Assembly: GCF_009725985.1 (NCBI RefSeq) | Contig: NZ_RCNR01000015.1 | Span: forward strand, 1 to 64,000 | From: Zobellia amurskyensis | GTDB lineage: Bacteria; Bacteroidota; Bacteroidia; Flavobacteriales; Flavobacteriaceae | DNA length: 64,000 bases | Direction of reading: 5' to 3' | Part shown: positions 8,198-18,101 of the stretch, piece by piece | Layout of the letters: each line of letters starts with the position of its first letter | Position numbering within the stretch: position 1 is the first letter of the stretch | Translations under genes and position numbers: made by a program | Notes under the pieces: generated by a model | Told to the model about the DNA's origin: nothing | Database searches by the model: none | The model's input: the letters and a program-made list of their open reading frames with translations, nothing else

Positions 8198-9589
8198 CTA
8201 CCAACCATCCAGCACACATTGCATGGTATACGGTTCTGTTTCTGTTAATGGCAAGTCTTGAAGTTCATCACCTAAATAATTTCCTGTAGCGGTACCTGTT
8301 GCATCTTTAAAACGGTAAGACCAGCAGTACCTTAGGTTGGTAAACTCTTCAGAATAAGTGACAAGATTATCTATCATTGTTACGTTTTCAAAATCTGAAA
8401 ACGCCATAAAGTACCCGTAGAACTTATTACGGCGTACATCTGCATCAGAACTTTTGTACATGTACATTCCGCAATTATTACAAACATTATCGTGTACATA
8501 GGTGGCACGGTTATGTCCTTTGTCACCTCCTCCGGAATACTGAATATAGCCCAACCGGCCATTTACGGAACCGGTATCCATAGTAATCGTATTTCTGGCA
8601 ATAACATTATGTGTTTTATGCCAAGAGACTAAAGGTCCATCTATATATGTGTTGCCTTCTCCTTGTTCCAGAATATTATCTAAAATGTAAACATTCTTGC
8701 CGCTGGTGTTTACAATGTCTCCGCCTGTGTTATGGTGAAAATAATTGTTCTGAATCAAGATATCTTCATCTACACGCCCAGCGCCTTCAATATCGATTCC
8801 AAATTGCGGACTCGTACCGTTTATGTGGTGAATCTCATTGTCGGTAATTGTTATGCGTGTGCCGCCTACAACCGAAATTCCTTGCCTTCTGTTGTTGTAA
8901 ATATCGTTATTTGTAAATGTAACATCCGTAGCTTCTAAGACCAAAGAACCATCGCCTGTTGTGTTTCTAATAATCATATTATCTATAAGAACAACATTAC
9001 TATCGTTCCAAACACAAATACCATGACCTTCATCGTGAGAAGTATTTCCATCACTTTCACGGGGCGTAAAAACATGGGTTTCTCTATCACCCTGTATAAT
9101 ACCATCTCTAATAATTATATTATCGCCGTCTAAACTAATTACACAGTAATTCCATTTATCATTAGAATCTATTTCTAAAATGGCTCCTTCACTAAAAATA
9201 AACTCGGTATTGTCATGCACTTCTATTCCGCCTTGGTAAATTTCATTTACATCTTCACCCACTAAATAATTCCCTTCTGGAAGTATCACTTGGCTATATG
9301 CTTCATCATGGGCCCAATCAATTGCAGCCTGTAAATTAGCTGTGGTTTTAATGGCATCGGTTCCGTCATTAGGAATATCCCATTGTACTAAATCTATAGT
9401 ATATTCTTTAATGTTGGTCAGGCTAGGGGCTTGTGCTTTAAATTCCATCTTTGGCAACCCCTGTCCATCTAAATTTTCTTGGTCAGCTTCAAAAGTATCT
9501 TCACCTGAATTTAAATTCAAAACATCCTTTTTACAAGACGTCATAGAGATCATAACAGCAACCAGTAGGTAGAACGATATGCTTTTCAT
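8198..9589 (-). CDS. Right-handed parallel beta-helix lipoprotein
   Basis: A 463-residue lipoprotein: MKSISFYLLVAVMISMTSC carries a lipobox with the cysteine at 19. The ATG at 9589 is preferred to an upstream in-frame TTG at 9628. The body has repeating coils of the pectate-lyase-like fold, such as NVVLIDNMIIRNTTG, DVTFTNNDIYNNRRQG, RITITDNEIHHING and DILIQNNYFHHNTGG. Such proteins bind or cleave acidic polysaccharides, but I see no catalytic signature that fixes a lyase family. An early NLQAAIDWAHDEAYSQVILP segment is typical of this fold. It is divergent from a CotH lipoprotein gene. Confidence 0.88.
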   Translation of the reverse strand: MKSISFYLLVAVMISMTSCKKDVLNLNSGEDTFEADQENLDGQGLPKMEFKAQAPSLTNIKEYTIDLVQWDIPNDGTDAIKTTANLQAAIDWAHDEAYSQVILPEGNYLVGEDVNEIYQGGIEVHDNTEFIFSEGAILEIDSNDKWNYCVISLDGDNIIIRDGIIQGDRETHVFTPRESDGNTSHDEGHGICVWNDSNVVLIDNMIIRNTTGDGSLVLEATDVTFTNNDIYNNRRQGISVVGGTRITITDNEIHHINGTSPQFGIDIEGAGRVDEDILIQNNYFHHNTGGDIVNTSGKNVYILDNILEQGEGNTYIDGPLVSWHKTHNVIARNTITMDTGSVNGRLGYIQYSGGGDKGHNRATYVHDNVCNNCGMYMYKSSDADVRRNKFYGYFMAFSDFENVTMIDNLVTYSEEFTNLRYCWSYRFKDATGTATGNYLGDELQDLPLTETEPYTMQCVLDGW

Positions 9590-9893
9590 TTGAAACGATT
9601 TAAGTTTTGGGTATAAAATCAAACTCAATTTTAAATCGAATAGTATGTGTTATTAGACTTTTTCGACGGACTGCACACACCCAGTAAAATACAGAGGTTG
9701 ACTATGATTACTTGGTGTTAAATAGAAGGAGTAATTAGTGTTATTTATAGCATACTGCGATAATCAAAAATGGTTTACAGATTGTATTTGAACATTCACT
9801 GAAAACAATCAAGGGTTCACAGATTCTGAAAAATCAACATTGTTTTAATCAGCATCTTTGGAGCGAATATAATAACCCATAAATACATTTATA
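9590..9893. promoter_or_regulatory. Divergent intergenic region between beta-helix and CotH genes
   Basis: About 300 bases without a gene that must hold the start signals for both divergent lipoprotein genes. The sequence is AT-rich. I could not single out a confident TTG/TAnnTTTG pair, RNA or repeat. Confidence 0.5.
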
Positions 9894-11360
9894 ATGAAAA
9901 AAGTAAGCCTACTGCTCTTGCTGGCAATGCACTTCACATTCTTGATTTCTTGCTCAGATGACGATGTCATAAGTGCTACGGATGACGAAGTAGAAGCTGT
10001 AGAAGAAACAGATGATGAAACCGAGGACGAAGACGCCTACGTAGAATCTTATGCCGATAGCGACTTTGAAGCTACGGATTGGACAGATGCTACGCACAGT
10101 AAATCTGCCGACCCTAATTTTGATGTAGTTTTTGAAGATAACACGGTAAAACGTCTTGACCTTGTCATTACGGAAGAGCGTTGGCAGAGTATGTTAGATG
10201 ATATGACATCGTTATACGGTGAATTTGGAGGTACTGGCGGAGGACGTGGCCCAGGTGGCGGCGGACTTGTAGAAACTGATGAAGACCAAATCTTTGTACC
10301 TGGTGAGGTTTTCTTTGAAGATAAAGAATGGTACCGCGTTGGTCTACGTTTTAAAGGGAATTCCAGCTTGCAATCTAGCTGGTCCGCAGGAATTTTAAAA
10401 TTATCTTTTAAACTGGATTTTGATGAATTTGAAGATGAATACCCACAAATTGACAATCAACGTTTTTACGGGTTCAAGAAATTAAGCCTTAAAAATAACT
10501 ACAATGACAAGTCTATGCTACGTGAGAAAGTGGCAACGGATTTGTTCAGGGAAGCTGGCTTGGCTAGTTCACATGCATCAATTTATGAGGTGTATGTAGA
10601 CCATGGTGATGGGCCTGAGTATTTTGGTGTGTATACCTTGGTTGAAGAGGTAGATGATACGGTAATAGATACCCAATTTTCGGATAATGATGGTAACTTA
10701 TATAAGCCTGATGGCGATGGTGCAAGCTTTGCGGATGGCTCTTTTTCTGAAGATGTATTCGTTAAGAAAACCAATGAGGATGAAGCTGACTTTTCTGATA
10801 TAGAAAGCCTTTTTGCCGCTTTGCATGCAGATAACCGTACCACTGATCCTGAAGCGTGGCGTACCCAACTAGAAACTGTTTTTGATACGGATACATTCTT
10901 GAATTACTTGGCGGTAAATACAGTCATTCAAAATTGGGATACGTATGGTAGAATGACACATAATTATTTTCTGTATAATAACCCGGATACGGAAAAACTG
11001 TCATGGATTCCTTGGGATAATAACGAAGCACTACAACGGGGCAACCAACAAGGTTCATTAGCTTTGGATTTCTCGGACTTAAATGATACAGAGTGGCCGT
11101 TAATTGGTTACATGTATGAAGATGCCACGTACAAGGCAAAATATGATAGCTATGTACAGGAATTTGCCAATAACGTTTTTACAGTAAGCGGAATGCAAGC
11201 CAAATACGCTGCCTATGCCTCATTGGTGGAATCGTATGCTACGGCGGAAGTTGAGGGCTATACGTTCTTGAATTCCAGTGCAGATTTCCAAGCGGCTATA
11301 AGTGAATTAAATAGTCATGTGTCCGAAAGGGCAACAGCAGTAGATAATTATTTGAATTAG
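9894..11360 (+). CDS. CotH-family kinase-like lipoprotein
   Basis: A 488-residue lipoprotein with the lipobox cysteine at residue 20 (LISC) followed by an acidic linker rich in D and E. The CotH domain is clear: a strand pair ending in GLRFKGNSSLQ, FKKLSLKNNYNDKSMLREK, YFGVYTLVEEVDD, NLYKPDG, then NYLAVNTVIQNWDTYG and WIPWDNNEAL. Spore-coat CotH is a protein kinase; the role of surface CotH proteins in Bacteroidota is not settled. A glycine-rich loop lies near residues 111-123. A terminator follows at 11408. The divergent beta-helix lipoprotein suggests a shared cell-surface function. Confidence 0.9.
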   Translation: MKKVSLLLLLAMHFTFLISCSDDDVISATDDEVEAVEETDDETEDEDAYVESYADSDFEATDWTDATHSKSADPNFDVVFEDNTVKRLDLVITEERWQSMLDDMTSLYGEFGGTGGGRGPGGGGLVETDEDQIFVPGEVFFEDKEWYRVGLRFKGNSSLQSSWSAGILKLSFKLDFDEFEDEYPQIDNQRFYGFKKLSLKNNYNDKSMLREKVATDLFREAGLASSHASIYEVYVDHGDGPEYFGVYTLVEEVDDTVIDTQFSDNDGNLYKPDGDGASFADGSFSEDVFVKKTNEDEADFSDIESLFAALHADNRTTDPEAWRTQLETVFDTDTFLNYLAVNTVIQNWDTYGRMTHNYFLYNNPDTEKLSWIPWDNNEALQRGNQQGSLALDFSDLNDTEWPLIGYMYEDATYKAKYDSYVQEFANNVFTVSGMQAKYAAYASLVESYATAEVEGYTFLNSSADFQAAISELNSHVSERATAVDNYLN

Positions 11361-11407
11361 TGAGTTTTTATGTAGCGTGATGATGTAGGAGTTGTTAAAT
11401 TGGAGAG

Positions 11408-11440
11408 AAAATCCGGTTGCCATTGGTAACCGGATTTTTT
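11408..11440 (+). terminator. Rho-independent terminator after the CotH gene
   Basis: aaaatccggtt (11408-11418) pairs with aaccggatttt (11428-11438), followed by further T residues. It is a strong intrinsic terminator. Confidence 0.88.
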
Positions 11441-11658
11441 ATGCTTTTATTTTAGAACCTAAACTTTAGCTATACAACCTTTTTATATTGAATAAAAAAA
11501 TGCTGCCTTTTTGATAGGTTTGGTTTCTGGTCTAACAGCAAAGATTCCCATCGATAAAAACCGGGGTTTCGTATAGTCAAAAGGGTCAAACTTCTATTCT
11601 CTTTTAATATGTATACCTATAGTTTCACCTTTGAAGTGTTAATTAAAAACACGGATAA

Positions 11659-12990
11659 ATGAAACTATATATAATCCTTGCAAGCTTTTTAGTCGCTCAA
11701 ATTTCTTCCGCTCAAGAGGCGGATTTGAGTACGACAGAAAAAGTATGGTCCTTGGAAGACTGTATTACTTACGCCATAGAAAACAACATAACCGTAAAGG
11801 ATGCAACTTTAAACAAGAATATATCAGAGGTTGACTACAGCAAAGCCAAATCTGCTAGACTACCAGATTTGTTCGGAAGTGCATCACAAGGTTTCTCTAG
11901 TGGAACTACTATTGATCCCATTACTAGCGATTATGTGTCCGATGAAATCCATAATACAAATTTGGGTATCAATAGTTCTATGACGTTGTTCAAAGGGAAT
12001 CAGTTGAGTAATCAAATTAAACAGAACAAATTACTTCTGGAGCAAAGCACTTTACTGGAAGAAGAAGCAAAGAACAGCATTGTTATCAGCATACTAGAAA
12101 CTTATTTGCAAACACTTTATAGCAAAGAGGGTATTGCCATAGCGCAGAACAATCTAGCTGCTTCGGAGAAAGAAATGATTCGCGCTAAATCACGTTTAGA
12201 TGCGGGTTCGTTCGCTTTAAGTGATTATACAGAGGCGCAAAGTCAAGCTGCTACTAATAAGTACAATGTTATTGCCGCTAAAAATGACTATGCCCAGAAC
12301 ATTATCACCCTAAAACAATTATTGGAGTTATCGCCTTTGGAAACATTAGAAATAGAAACCATAGATGAGAATATGGATTTGATAAATCTAGAACTCAATA
12401 AGGAAACTATTTATACCAATGCTTTGGAGTATTTACCGGAAGTAGAGGCAAGCAAGGCTAACATTGCTATTAATGAAAAAGAGCTGGATATAGCAAAAGG
12501 AGGTTACCTGCCTACCTTATCTCTAATTGGTAGTCTAGGCTCTGGGTATACAAGTATAAACGATAACACATTTGGAGATCAGTTGGATGTCAACTTCAAT
12601 CAGAAACTAGGTTTGAGTTTAAGTATCCCCATTTTCAACAGAAACCAAACCAAGGCGGCCGTACAAACAGCGACCATAAATATTGAAAAGGCACAATTAC
12701 AAAAACAAAGTATAGAAAAAGATGTGATTAAAAAGGTAGAAACGGCATATCAAAACGCGGTTTCGTCCCAAGAACAACTTGTTGCGGCAGAAGCGTCTCA
12801 AGACGCAGCGGAGCAATCCTATAATCTAGCACAGAAAAAATATGAATTAGGTGCTTTGAGCACAACGGATTTGGTCATCAGCCAAAATACCTATACCAAT
12901 GCACAACAGAACTATTTACAGGCAAAATACTTAAATATTCTTTACCATCAATTATTACAATTCTATCAAGGAAACGACATTAAACTTTAA
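11659..12990 (+). CDS. TolC family outer-membrane efflux protein
   Basis: A 443-residue outer-membrane channel with a signal peptide (ending near ISSAQ) and two OEP repeats rich in long helices, beginning WSLEDCITYAIENN and ending with a repeat around AQKKYELGALSTTDLVISQN. It should form the trimeric exit duct for the adaptor and ABC transporter encoded just downstream (6-base gap). It is the first gene of a six-gene unit running to 17961. Confidence 0.93.
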   Translation: MKLYIILASFLVAQISSAQEADLSTTEKVWSLEDCITYAIENNITVKDATLNKNISEVDYSKAKSARLPDLFGSASQGFSSGTTIDPITSDYVSDEIHNTNLGINSSMTLFKGNQLSNQIKQNKLLLEQSTLLEEEAKNSIVISILETYLQTLYSKEGIAIAQNNLAASEKEMIRAKSRLDAGSFALSDYTEAQSQAATNKYNVIAAKNDYAQNIITLKQLLELSPLETLEIETIDENMDLINLELNKETIYTNALEYLPEVEASKANIAINEKELDIAKGGYLPTLSLIGSLGSGYTSINDNTFGDQLDVNFNQKLGLSLSIPIFNRNQTKAAVQTATINIEKAQLQKQSIEKDVIKKVETAYQNAVSSQEQLVAAEASQDAAEQSYNLAQKKYELGALSTTDLVISQNTYTNAQQNYLQAKYLNILYHQLLQFYQGNDIKL

Positions 12991-12995
12991 TCAAA

Positions 12996-14216
12996 ATGAA
13001 AAATAAAAGAAATATTATTATTGGAGGTATAGCTATAATTGTCATGGCCATTGTAGCGTACGGTTTTATAAACGGAAGTGACGAAGTTGTAATTGAAGCT
13101 AAGACAATTGCCGCAAAGAAAGGTGATGTAACTACCATGGTTACGGCTACAGGTACTATTGAACCTATTACACAAGTAGAAGTTGGTACCCAGGTTTCCG
13201 GAGTTGTAGAAAAAATATACGTGGATTACAACAGTGAGGTTACCGAAGGACAATTGATAGCGGAGTTGGATAAGACCAATCTTAAAGCATCCAAAACTCA
13301 GGCACAAGCCGCATATGACAATGCGGTTAGTCAAAGGGATTATATGAAAACCATATACGACAGACAGAAAACCCTATTTGATAATCAGGTAATTAGTAAG
13401 TCGGATTTTGATGATGCACTGTACAATTATCAAACTGCTAAAGGAACGGTAACGCAGCGTTTGTCCGATTTACAGGAAGCAAAAACAAATTTGGAATACG
13501 CCAATATTTATTCGCCAATAGACGGTGTTGTGCTTTCAAGGGCCATTGATGAGGGACAGACCGTTGCGGCCAGTTATAGCACACCAACTCTGTTTACAAT
13601 CGCTCAAGATTTAAAAGAAATGCAGGTTGAGGCTGATGTGGATGAGGCAGATATTGGTGAAGTAAAAGAAGGGCAGCGTGTAAGTTTTACGGTAGATGCG
13701 TATCAAGGAAATGTGTTTGAAGGGATGGTTACTCAGGTACGGTTAGACCCAACGGTAACTTCAAATGTAGTAACCTATACGGTTGTAATTAAAGCAGATA
13801 ACCCTGATTTGAAACTGAAGCCAGGTCTTACGGCAACCATTTCTATTTATACTTTAGAATTGAAAGACGTATTGTCTGTTGAGGCCAAGGCAATCAACTT
13901 TAAACCAACTCCACCGGAGATGATGGCGTATAACGAGCAACAAGAGTTATCTGTTGACCCATCAAAAAGAAAACCAAGGGAGAGCGAAGAAGAAAAAACT
14001 AAAGTTTGGGTGTACGAAGCTAACGGAGCTATAGTTCCACAAGAGGTCACATTAGGTGCAAGTGATGGTGTAAACGTTCAGATTTTAAGTGGAATCAATG
14101 AAGGTGACAAACTGGTATACAGTTTGAAATCCGCATCTACTAAAGCAACTGTTGCTGAAAGAGGCACAGAGGAGAGTCCGTTTATGCCACAACGCCCAGG
14201 AGGTAAAAAGAAATAA
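12996..14216 (+). CDS. Periplasmic adaptor subunit, MacA/HlyD-type
   Basis: A 406-residue membrane-fusion protein: one N-terminal membrane helix (about residues 5-24), a lipoyl-like domain beginning VTATGTIEPITQVEVGTQVSG, a helical hairpin around residues 90-165, the second lipoyl half (YANIYSPIDGVVLSRAIDEGQTV) and beta-barrel and membrane-proximal domains to the end. It links the MacB-like transporter to the TolC-type duct. The stop is followed after two bases by the ATPase gene. Confidence 0.93.
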   Translation: MKNKRNIIIGGIAIIVMAIVAYGFINGSDEVVIEAKTIAAKKGDVTTMVTATGTIEPITQVEVGTQVSGVVEKIYVDYNSEVTEGQLIAELDKTNLKASKTQAQAAYDNAVSQRDYMKTIYDRQKTLFDNQVISKSDFDDALYNYQTAKGTVTQRLSDLQEAKTNLEYANIYSPIDGVVLSRAIDEGQTVAASYSTPTLFTIAQDLKEMQVEADVDEADIGEVKEGQRVSFTVDAYQGNVFEGMVTQVRLDPTVTSNVVTYTVVIKADNPDLKLKPGLTATISIYTLELKDVLSVEAKAINFKPTPPEMMAYNEQQELSVDPSKRKPRESEEEKTKVWVYEANGAIVPQEVTLGASDGVNVQILSGINEGDKLVYSLKSASTKATVAERGTEESPFMPQRPGGKKK

Positions 14217-14218
14217 CC

Positions 14219-14962
14219 ATGAGTAAAAAAATCATAAAAATAGAGGCCTTAAAACGTGAGTTTACCATGGGAACCGAAACGGTTCACGCGCTAAGAGGTA
14301 TTTCGTTTGATATTAAAGAAGGCGAGTTTGTTACCATCATGGGATCTAGTGGTTCGGGAAAAAGTACCCTTTTAAATATTTTAGGGTGTCTGGATCAACC
14401 TACAGCTGGGAATTATGAAATAGATGGTGTAAAGGTTAAAAACCTCAGCAGAAACGAATTAGCGACTATACGGAACGAGAAAATCGGGTTTATTTTTCAG
14501 TCGTATAATCTGTTGGTCAGAACTTCTGCAATTGAGAATGTAGAGTTACCACTCCTGTACAACAGCAGTGTATCTACTGAGGAACGCCGCGAACGGGCTA
14601 TAAAAGCATTAGAAATGGTGGGTTTAGGTGAAAGGTTACATCATACGCCTTCCCAGCTTTCCGGTGGCCAGCAACAGCGTGTGGCCATTGCAAGGTCTTT
14701 GGTGAACAATCCAGTCATGATATTGGCGGATGAGGCTACGGGAAACCTGGATACGCGCACTTCTTATGAGATCATGTCTCTATTCCAGGAGTTGAACAAA
14801 AAAGGAATTACCATCACATTTGTAACGCACGAGCCGGATATTGCCACATTTAGTAATCGAACGATTGTGCTAAAGGATGGAGGTATTATGCAAGATTATA
14901 ATAATCATGATATACAATCTGCAGCAGAAGAATTAGCAAAATTACCTAAACAAGACGATTAA
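14219..14962 (+). CDS. ABC transporter ATPase, MacB/LolD-type
   Basis: A 247-residue ATPase with Walker [10 protein letters not shown] (42-50), Q-loop region [11 protein letters not shown], signature LSGGQQQR, Walker [13 protein letters not shown] and a switch histidine in FVTHEPD. It belongs to the lipoprotein/macrolide exporter group. In this locus ATPase and permease are separate genes, whereas proteobacterial MacB is a fusion. It lies 2 bases after the adaptor gene and 2 bases before the permease gene. Confidence 0.94.
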   Translation: MSKKIIKIEALKREFTMGTETVHALRGISFDIKEGEFVTIMGSSGSGKSTLLNILGCLDQPTAGNYEIDGVKVKNLSRNELATIRNEKIGFIFQSYNLLVRTSAIENVELPLLYNSSVSTEERRERAIKALEMVGLGERLHHTPSQLSGGQQQRVAIARSLVNNPVMILADEATGNLDTRTSYEIMSLFQELNKKGITITFVTHEPDIATFSNRTIVLKDGGIMQDYNNHDIQSAAEELAKLPKQDD

Positions 14963-14964
14963 TT

Positions 14965-16185
14965 ATGAGACTATTAAATCTATTTAAAATCGCTTTTAAA
15001 GCCATCGTTCTTAACAAAACAAGAACGCTGCTAACCATGTTAGGTATTATCATTGGTGTAGCCTCTGTAATTGCTATGTTGGCTATTGGTGAGGGTTCTA
15101 AAGAAAGTATTCGGTCTACTATTTCAAGTATGGGTTCCAATATGATTACCATAAAAGCAGGGTCGGATACACGGGGTGGTGTTAGGCAAGAAGCAAGTAT
15201 AATGGAATCTCTAACCTTAGATGATTACGAAGCTATAAAAGAACAAGCCACCTTGTTGAGTTATAGTACGCCAATGGTAAATGGTAGTGGTCAGGTCATT
15301 AATGGTTCAAATAACTGGCCGTCTACTATTTATGGTGTCAATCCGGATTATTTGAATATTAAGGTTGTTGATTTACAAAGCGGTAGCATGTTTACGGATG
15401 CTGAAGTAAAGTCGGCCTCCAAGGTAGCATTAATCGGTCAAACCGTTGTTGATAATATATTTCCTGATGGACAAGAACCGGTAGGGCAGATGATTCGTTT
15501 TAATAATATTCCGTTTAAGGTGATTGGAGTATTAGAAGAAAAAGGTGAAAATACCTTTGGTCAAGATCAAGATGATGTGGTAATAGCCCCCTACACCACA
15601 GTGCAGAAACGTATTTTGGCCATTGATCACTTAAATCAGGTAATGGCATCGGCTATTAGTGAAGAAGATGCACCACAAGCGGTTATTGAGGTTTCTGAAA
15701 TTTTACGTACACAACATAAACTAACAGCAACTGAAGAAGACGATTTTCATGTACGGTCTATGGAAGAATTAATTTCTACCTTTAGCTCTACTAGCGAAAT
15801 GCTTACCATACTGTTAGTGGCAGTTGCTGGTATTTCTCTATTGATTGGAGGAATAGGGATTATGAATATTATGTATGTCTCGGTAAAGGAACGTACCAAG
15901 GAAATTGGTTTGCGAATGGCTGTTGGTGGTAAAGGTTCCGATATTTTAATGCAGTTTCTTATTGAGGCTATTTTAATAAGTATTACGGGTGGTGTTTTAG
16001 GAGTAATCTTAGGGTTGGGCGCAACGGTCTTTATTGAGAAGTTCTTACATTGGCCCACTAGTGTGGCACTATATTCCATAATCATATCGTTTGTGGTATG
16101 CGCTGTCACGGGAATATTTTTCGGATGGTATCCTGCAAGAAAAGCATCGTCTTTAGACCCGATCACGGCATTACGCTATGAATAA
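14965..16185 (+). CDS. ABC transporter permease, MacB/FtsX-type
   Basis: A 406-residue permease with the MacB topology: a first membrane helix (residues about 20-42), a long periplasmic MacB_PCD domain, and a C-terminal FtsX domain with three helices. The segment IGGIGIMNIMYVSVKERTKE and the ending YPARKASSLDPITALRYE are hallmarks. With the ATPase it forms a mechanotransmission-type pump that pushes substrates through TolC. The substrate (peptide, antibiotic or lipid) is unknown. Confidence 0.94.
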   Translation: MRLLNLFKIAFKAIVLNKTRTLLTMLGIIIGVASVIAMLAIGEGSKESIRSTISSMGSNMITIKAGSDTRGGVRQEASIMESLTLDDYEAIKEQATLLSYSTPMVNGSGQVINGSNNWPSTIYGVNPDYLNIKVVDLQSGSMFTDAEVKSASKVALIGQTVVDNIFPDGQEPVGQMIRFNNIPFKVIGVLEEKGENTFGQDQDDVVIAPYTTVQKRILAIDHLNQVMASAISEEDAPQAVIEVSEILRTQHKLTATEEDDFHVRSMEELISTFSSTSEMLTILLVAVAGISLLIGGIGIMNIMYVSVKERTKEIGLRMAVGGKGSDILMQFLIEAILISITGGVLGVILGLGATVFIEKFLHWPTSVALYSIIISFVVCAVTGIFFGWYPARKASSLDPITALRYE

Positions 16186-16191
16186 GTAGGT

Positions 16192-17226
16192 ATGTATAAA
16201 AACAAAAAAATAATATTCTTTCAGCATTTGTTGATATGGCTTGTCCTGTTCACAATGCCTTATGTATTGTCTTATGGGCAAGAGCAAGACTTGAACCGTT
16301 TGGTAGCGCATTATTTAATACCAATGGTATTTTATGCGATAATTTTCTATCTAAATTTCTATATCTTAATAGACAAGTTCTTGTTTCCCAAGAAGACCAT
16401 TCAGTTTTTTGTTATCAACCTTGTGGTCATTGCTTTATTCATGTTGTTAAAAGAACAGATAGAAGATGCTTTTTTTGAAGGAATAACAAGACGACCGGCC
16501 GGTACTGTTGAAAAAGCAGGACCTCCAATTAAGTTATTCATTTATATACAGATGATTACTTATGCGGCACCTTTACTTTTTTCAATAGCTATTAAGACTA
16601 CAAAAAGATGGGTAAAAACAGAAGCAGAAAAAAAGGAAGCCGATAATTTTAAATTGCAAACGGAATTGCAGCATTTACGGTATCAACTGCAACCGCACTT
16701 CTTTTTTAATTCGTTGAATAACATATATTCTCTAGTTGATATTTCTCCAGATAAGGCAAAGTCTACCATTCATAGCTTAGGGAAGCTCATGCGTTACCTT
16801 TTGTATGAAACCAATACGGAGTTCGTACCACTGTCTAAGGAAATTGAGTTCATGCGCAAGTATATAGATTTAATGAAACTCCGCCTGACGGATAAAACAG
16901 AAATAGAATCCAGTTTTTCCGTTAGTGAAAGTCAAATTCAAATTGCGCCCTTATTGTTTATATCATTGATTGAAAATGCTTTTAAACACGGGGTTTCTGC
17001 AAACAAGAATAGCATCATTTCTATTGATATGACTACTACGGGAAATGTAGTGGATTTCACAATTGAAAACCATAACTTCCCTAAACAGGACAATGATAAA
17101 AGTGGTTCTGGTATTGGGCTGGCTAATCTTGAAAAGCGCTTACAGTTATTATATCCAAATAAACACACTTTTGAAAAGGAACTTAAAGCTGGTGTTTACA
17201 GGGTAAATTTAAAATTAGAGACTTAA
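16192..17226 (+). CDS. LytS-type sensor histidine kinase
   Basis: A 344-residue membrane kinase with four predicted membrane helices in the first 140 residues and a short cytoplasmic linker. The His_kinase box is LRYQLQPHFFFNSLNN with H169 as the likely phosphoacceptor, and the ATPase end contains LFISLIENAFKHG (N-box) and SGIGLANLEKRL (G-box). It pairs with the LytTR regulator whose ATG directly follows the stop codon. Its place in the efflux operon suggests it senses membrane or antimicrobial stress and controls the pump; this is inferred. Confidence 0.93.
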   Translation: MYKNKKIIFFQHLLIWLVLFTMPYVLSYGQEQDLNRLVAHYLIPMVFYAIIFYLNFYILIDKFLFPKKTIQFFVINLVVIALFMLLKEQIEDAFFEGITRRPAGTVEKAGPPIKLFIYIQMITYAAPLLFSIAIKTTKRWVKTEAEKKEADNFKLQTELQHLRYQLQPHFFFNSLNNIYSLVDISPDKAKSTIHSLGKLMRYLLYETNTEFVPLSKEIEFMRKYIDLMKLRLTDKTEIESSFSVSESQIQIAPLLFISLIENAFKHGVSANKNSIISIDMTTTGNVVDFTIENHNFPKQDNDKSGSGIGLANLEKRLQLLYPNKHTFEKELKAGVYRVNLKLET

Positions 17227-17961
17227 ATGGAAGCTATACAACTCTCATGTATGATTGTGGATGATGAACCCATGGCGCTCAACTTGGTAGAAAGCTATGT
17301 GGAGAAAACGCCTTTCCTAAAGCTGAAAAAGAAATGTAGCAGTGCTATTGATGCGCTTCAGTATATAAAAACGGAAACGGTAGATGTGCTGTTTTTGGAC
17401 ATTCAAATGCCGGACCTTACCGGTCTTGAGTTTTCTAAAATGCTGCCCAAACATACACGGGTTATTTTTACCACTGCTTTTGACGAATACGCTTTGGAAG
17501 GTTTTAAAGTTGAGGCACTGGATTATTTATTGAAACCTTTTGATTATGCCGAGTTTTTGTCTGCGGCAAATAAGGCTTTGGAATGGTTTACGTTGGTGAA
17601 AGGAAATAGTCAAACATCCGTTTCTGATAAAAAGGAGTTTCTTTTTGTAAAATCGGAATACAAACAGGTGCGCATTAAACTGTCTGATGTATTGTATTTT
17701 GAGGGATTAAAGGATTACATAAAAATATGGTTGAAGGATAACCCCAAAGCTATTTTAACGCTTATGAGTTTAAAGTCTTTGGAAGAAGAACTTCCGCAGA
17801 CGGAATTTATGCGTGTTCACCGTTCCTTTATTGTGTCCTTAAAAAATATTGAGGTCATTGAGCGCAGTCAGATTATCATCAATAAACAACGTATTACGGT
17901 TTCCGAGCAATATAGAACCAAGTTTTTGGAATATATAAACAGTAATTCATTGAATTCTTAA
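17227..17961 (+). CDS. LytTR response regulator
   Basis: A 244-residue two-domain regulator. The receiver domain has the acidic pocket IVDDE, the phosphorylation site D58 in LFLDIQMPD, the T in FTTAF and the lysine in LLKPFDY. The C-terminal LytTR DNA-binding domain (about 135-240) contains YFEGLKDYIKIW, FMRVHRSFIVSLKNI and VSEQYRTKF. It starts one base after the sensor kinase stop codon and is the last gene of the efflux unit. Confidence 0.95.
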   Translation: MEAIQLSCMIVDDEPMALNLVESYVEKTPFLKLKKKCSSAIDALQYIKTETVDVLFLDIQMPDLTGLEFSKMLPKHTRVIFTTAFDEYALEGFKVEALDYLLKPFDYAEFLSAANKALEWFTLVKGNSQTSVSDKKEFLFVKSEYKQVRIKLSDVLYFEGLKDYIKIWLKDNPKAILTLMSLKSLEEELPQTEFMRVHRSFIVSLKNIEVIERSQIIINKQRITVSEQYRTKFLEYINSNSLNS

Positions 17962-18101
17962 ATTGTAGGTTTACTTTCCATCCATTTATCGATCCATCAC
18001 ATTACAATTGTAATCCATCTTGCTTTATTGCGACAAAGATGTGTTGAATATCATTAATTATAAATAGTGATTTCCACTAAATTATTTTTAAAATTATTTA
18101 G

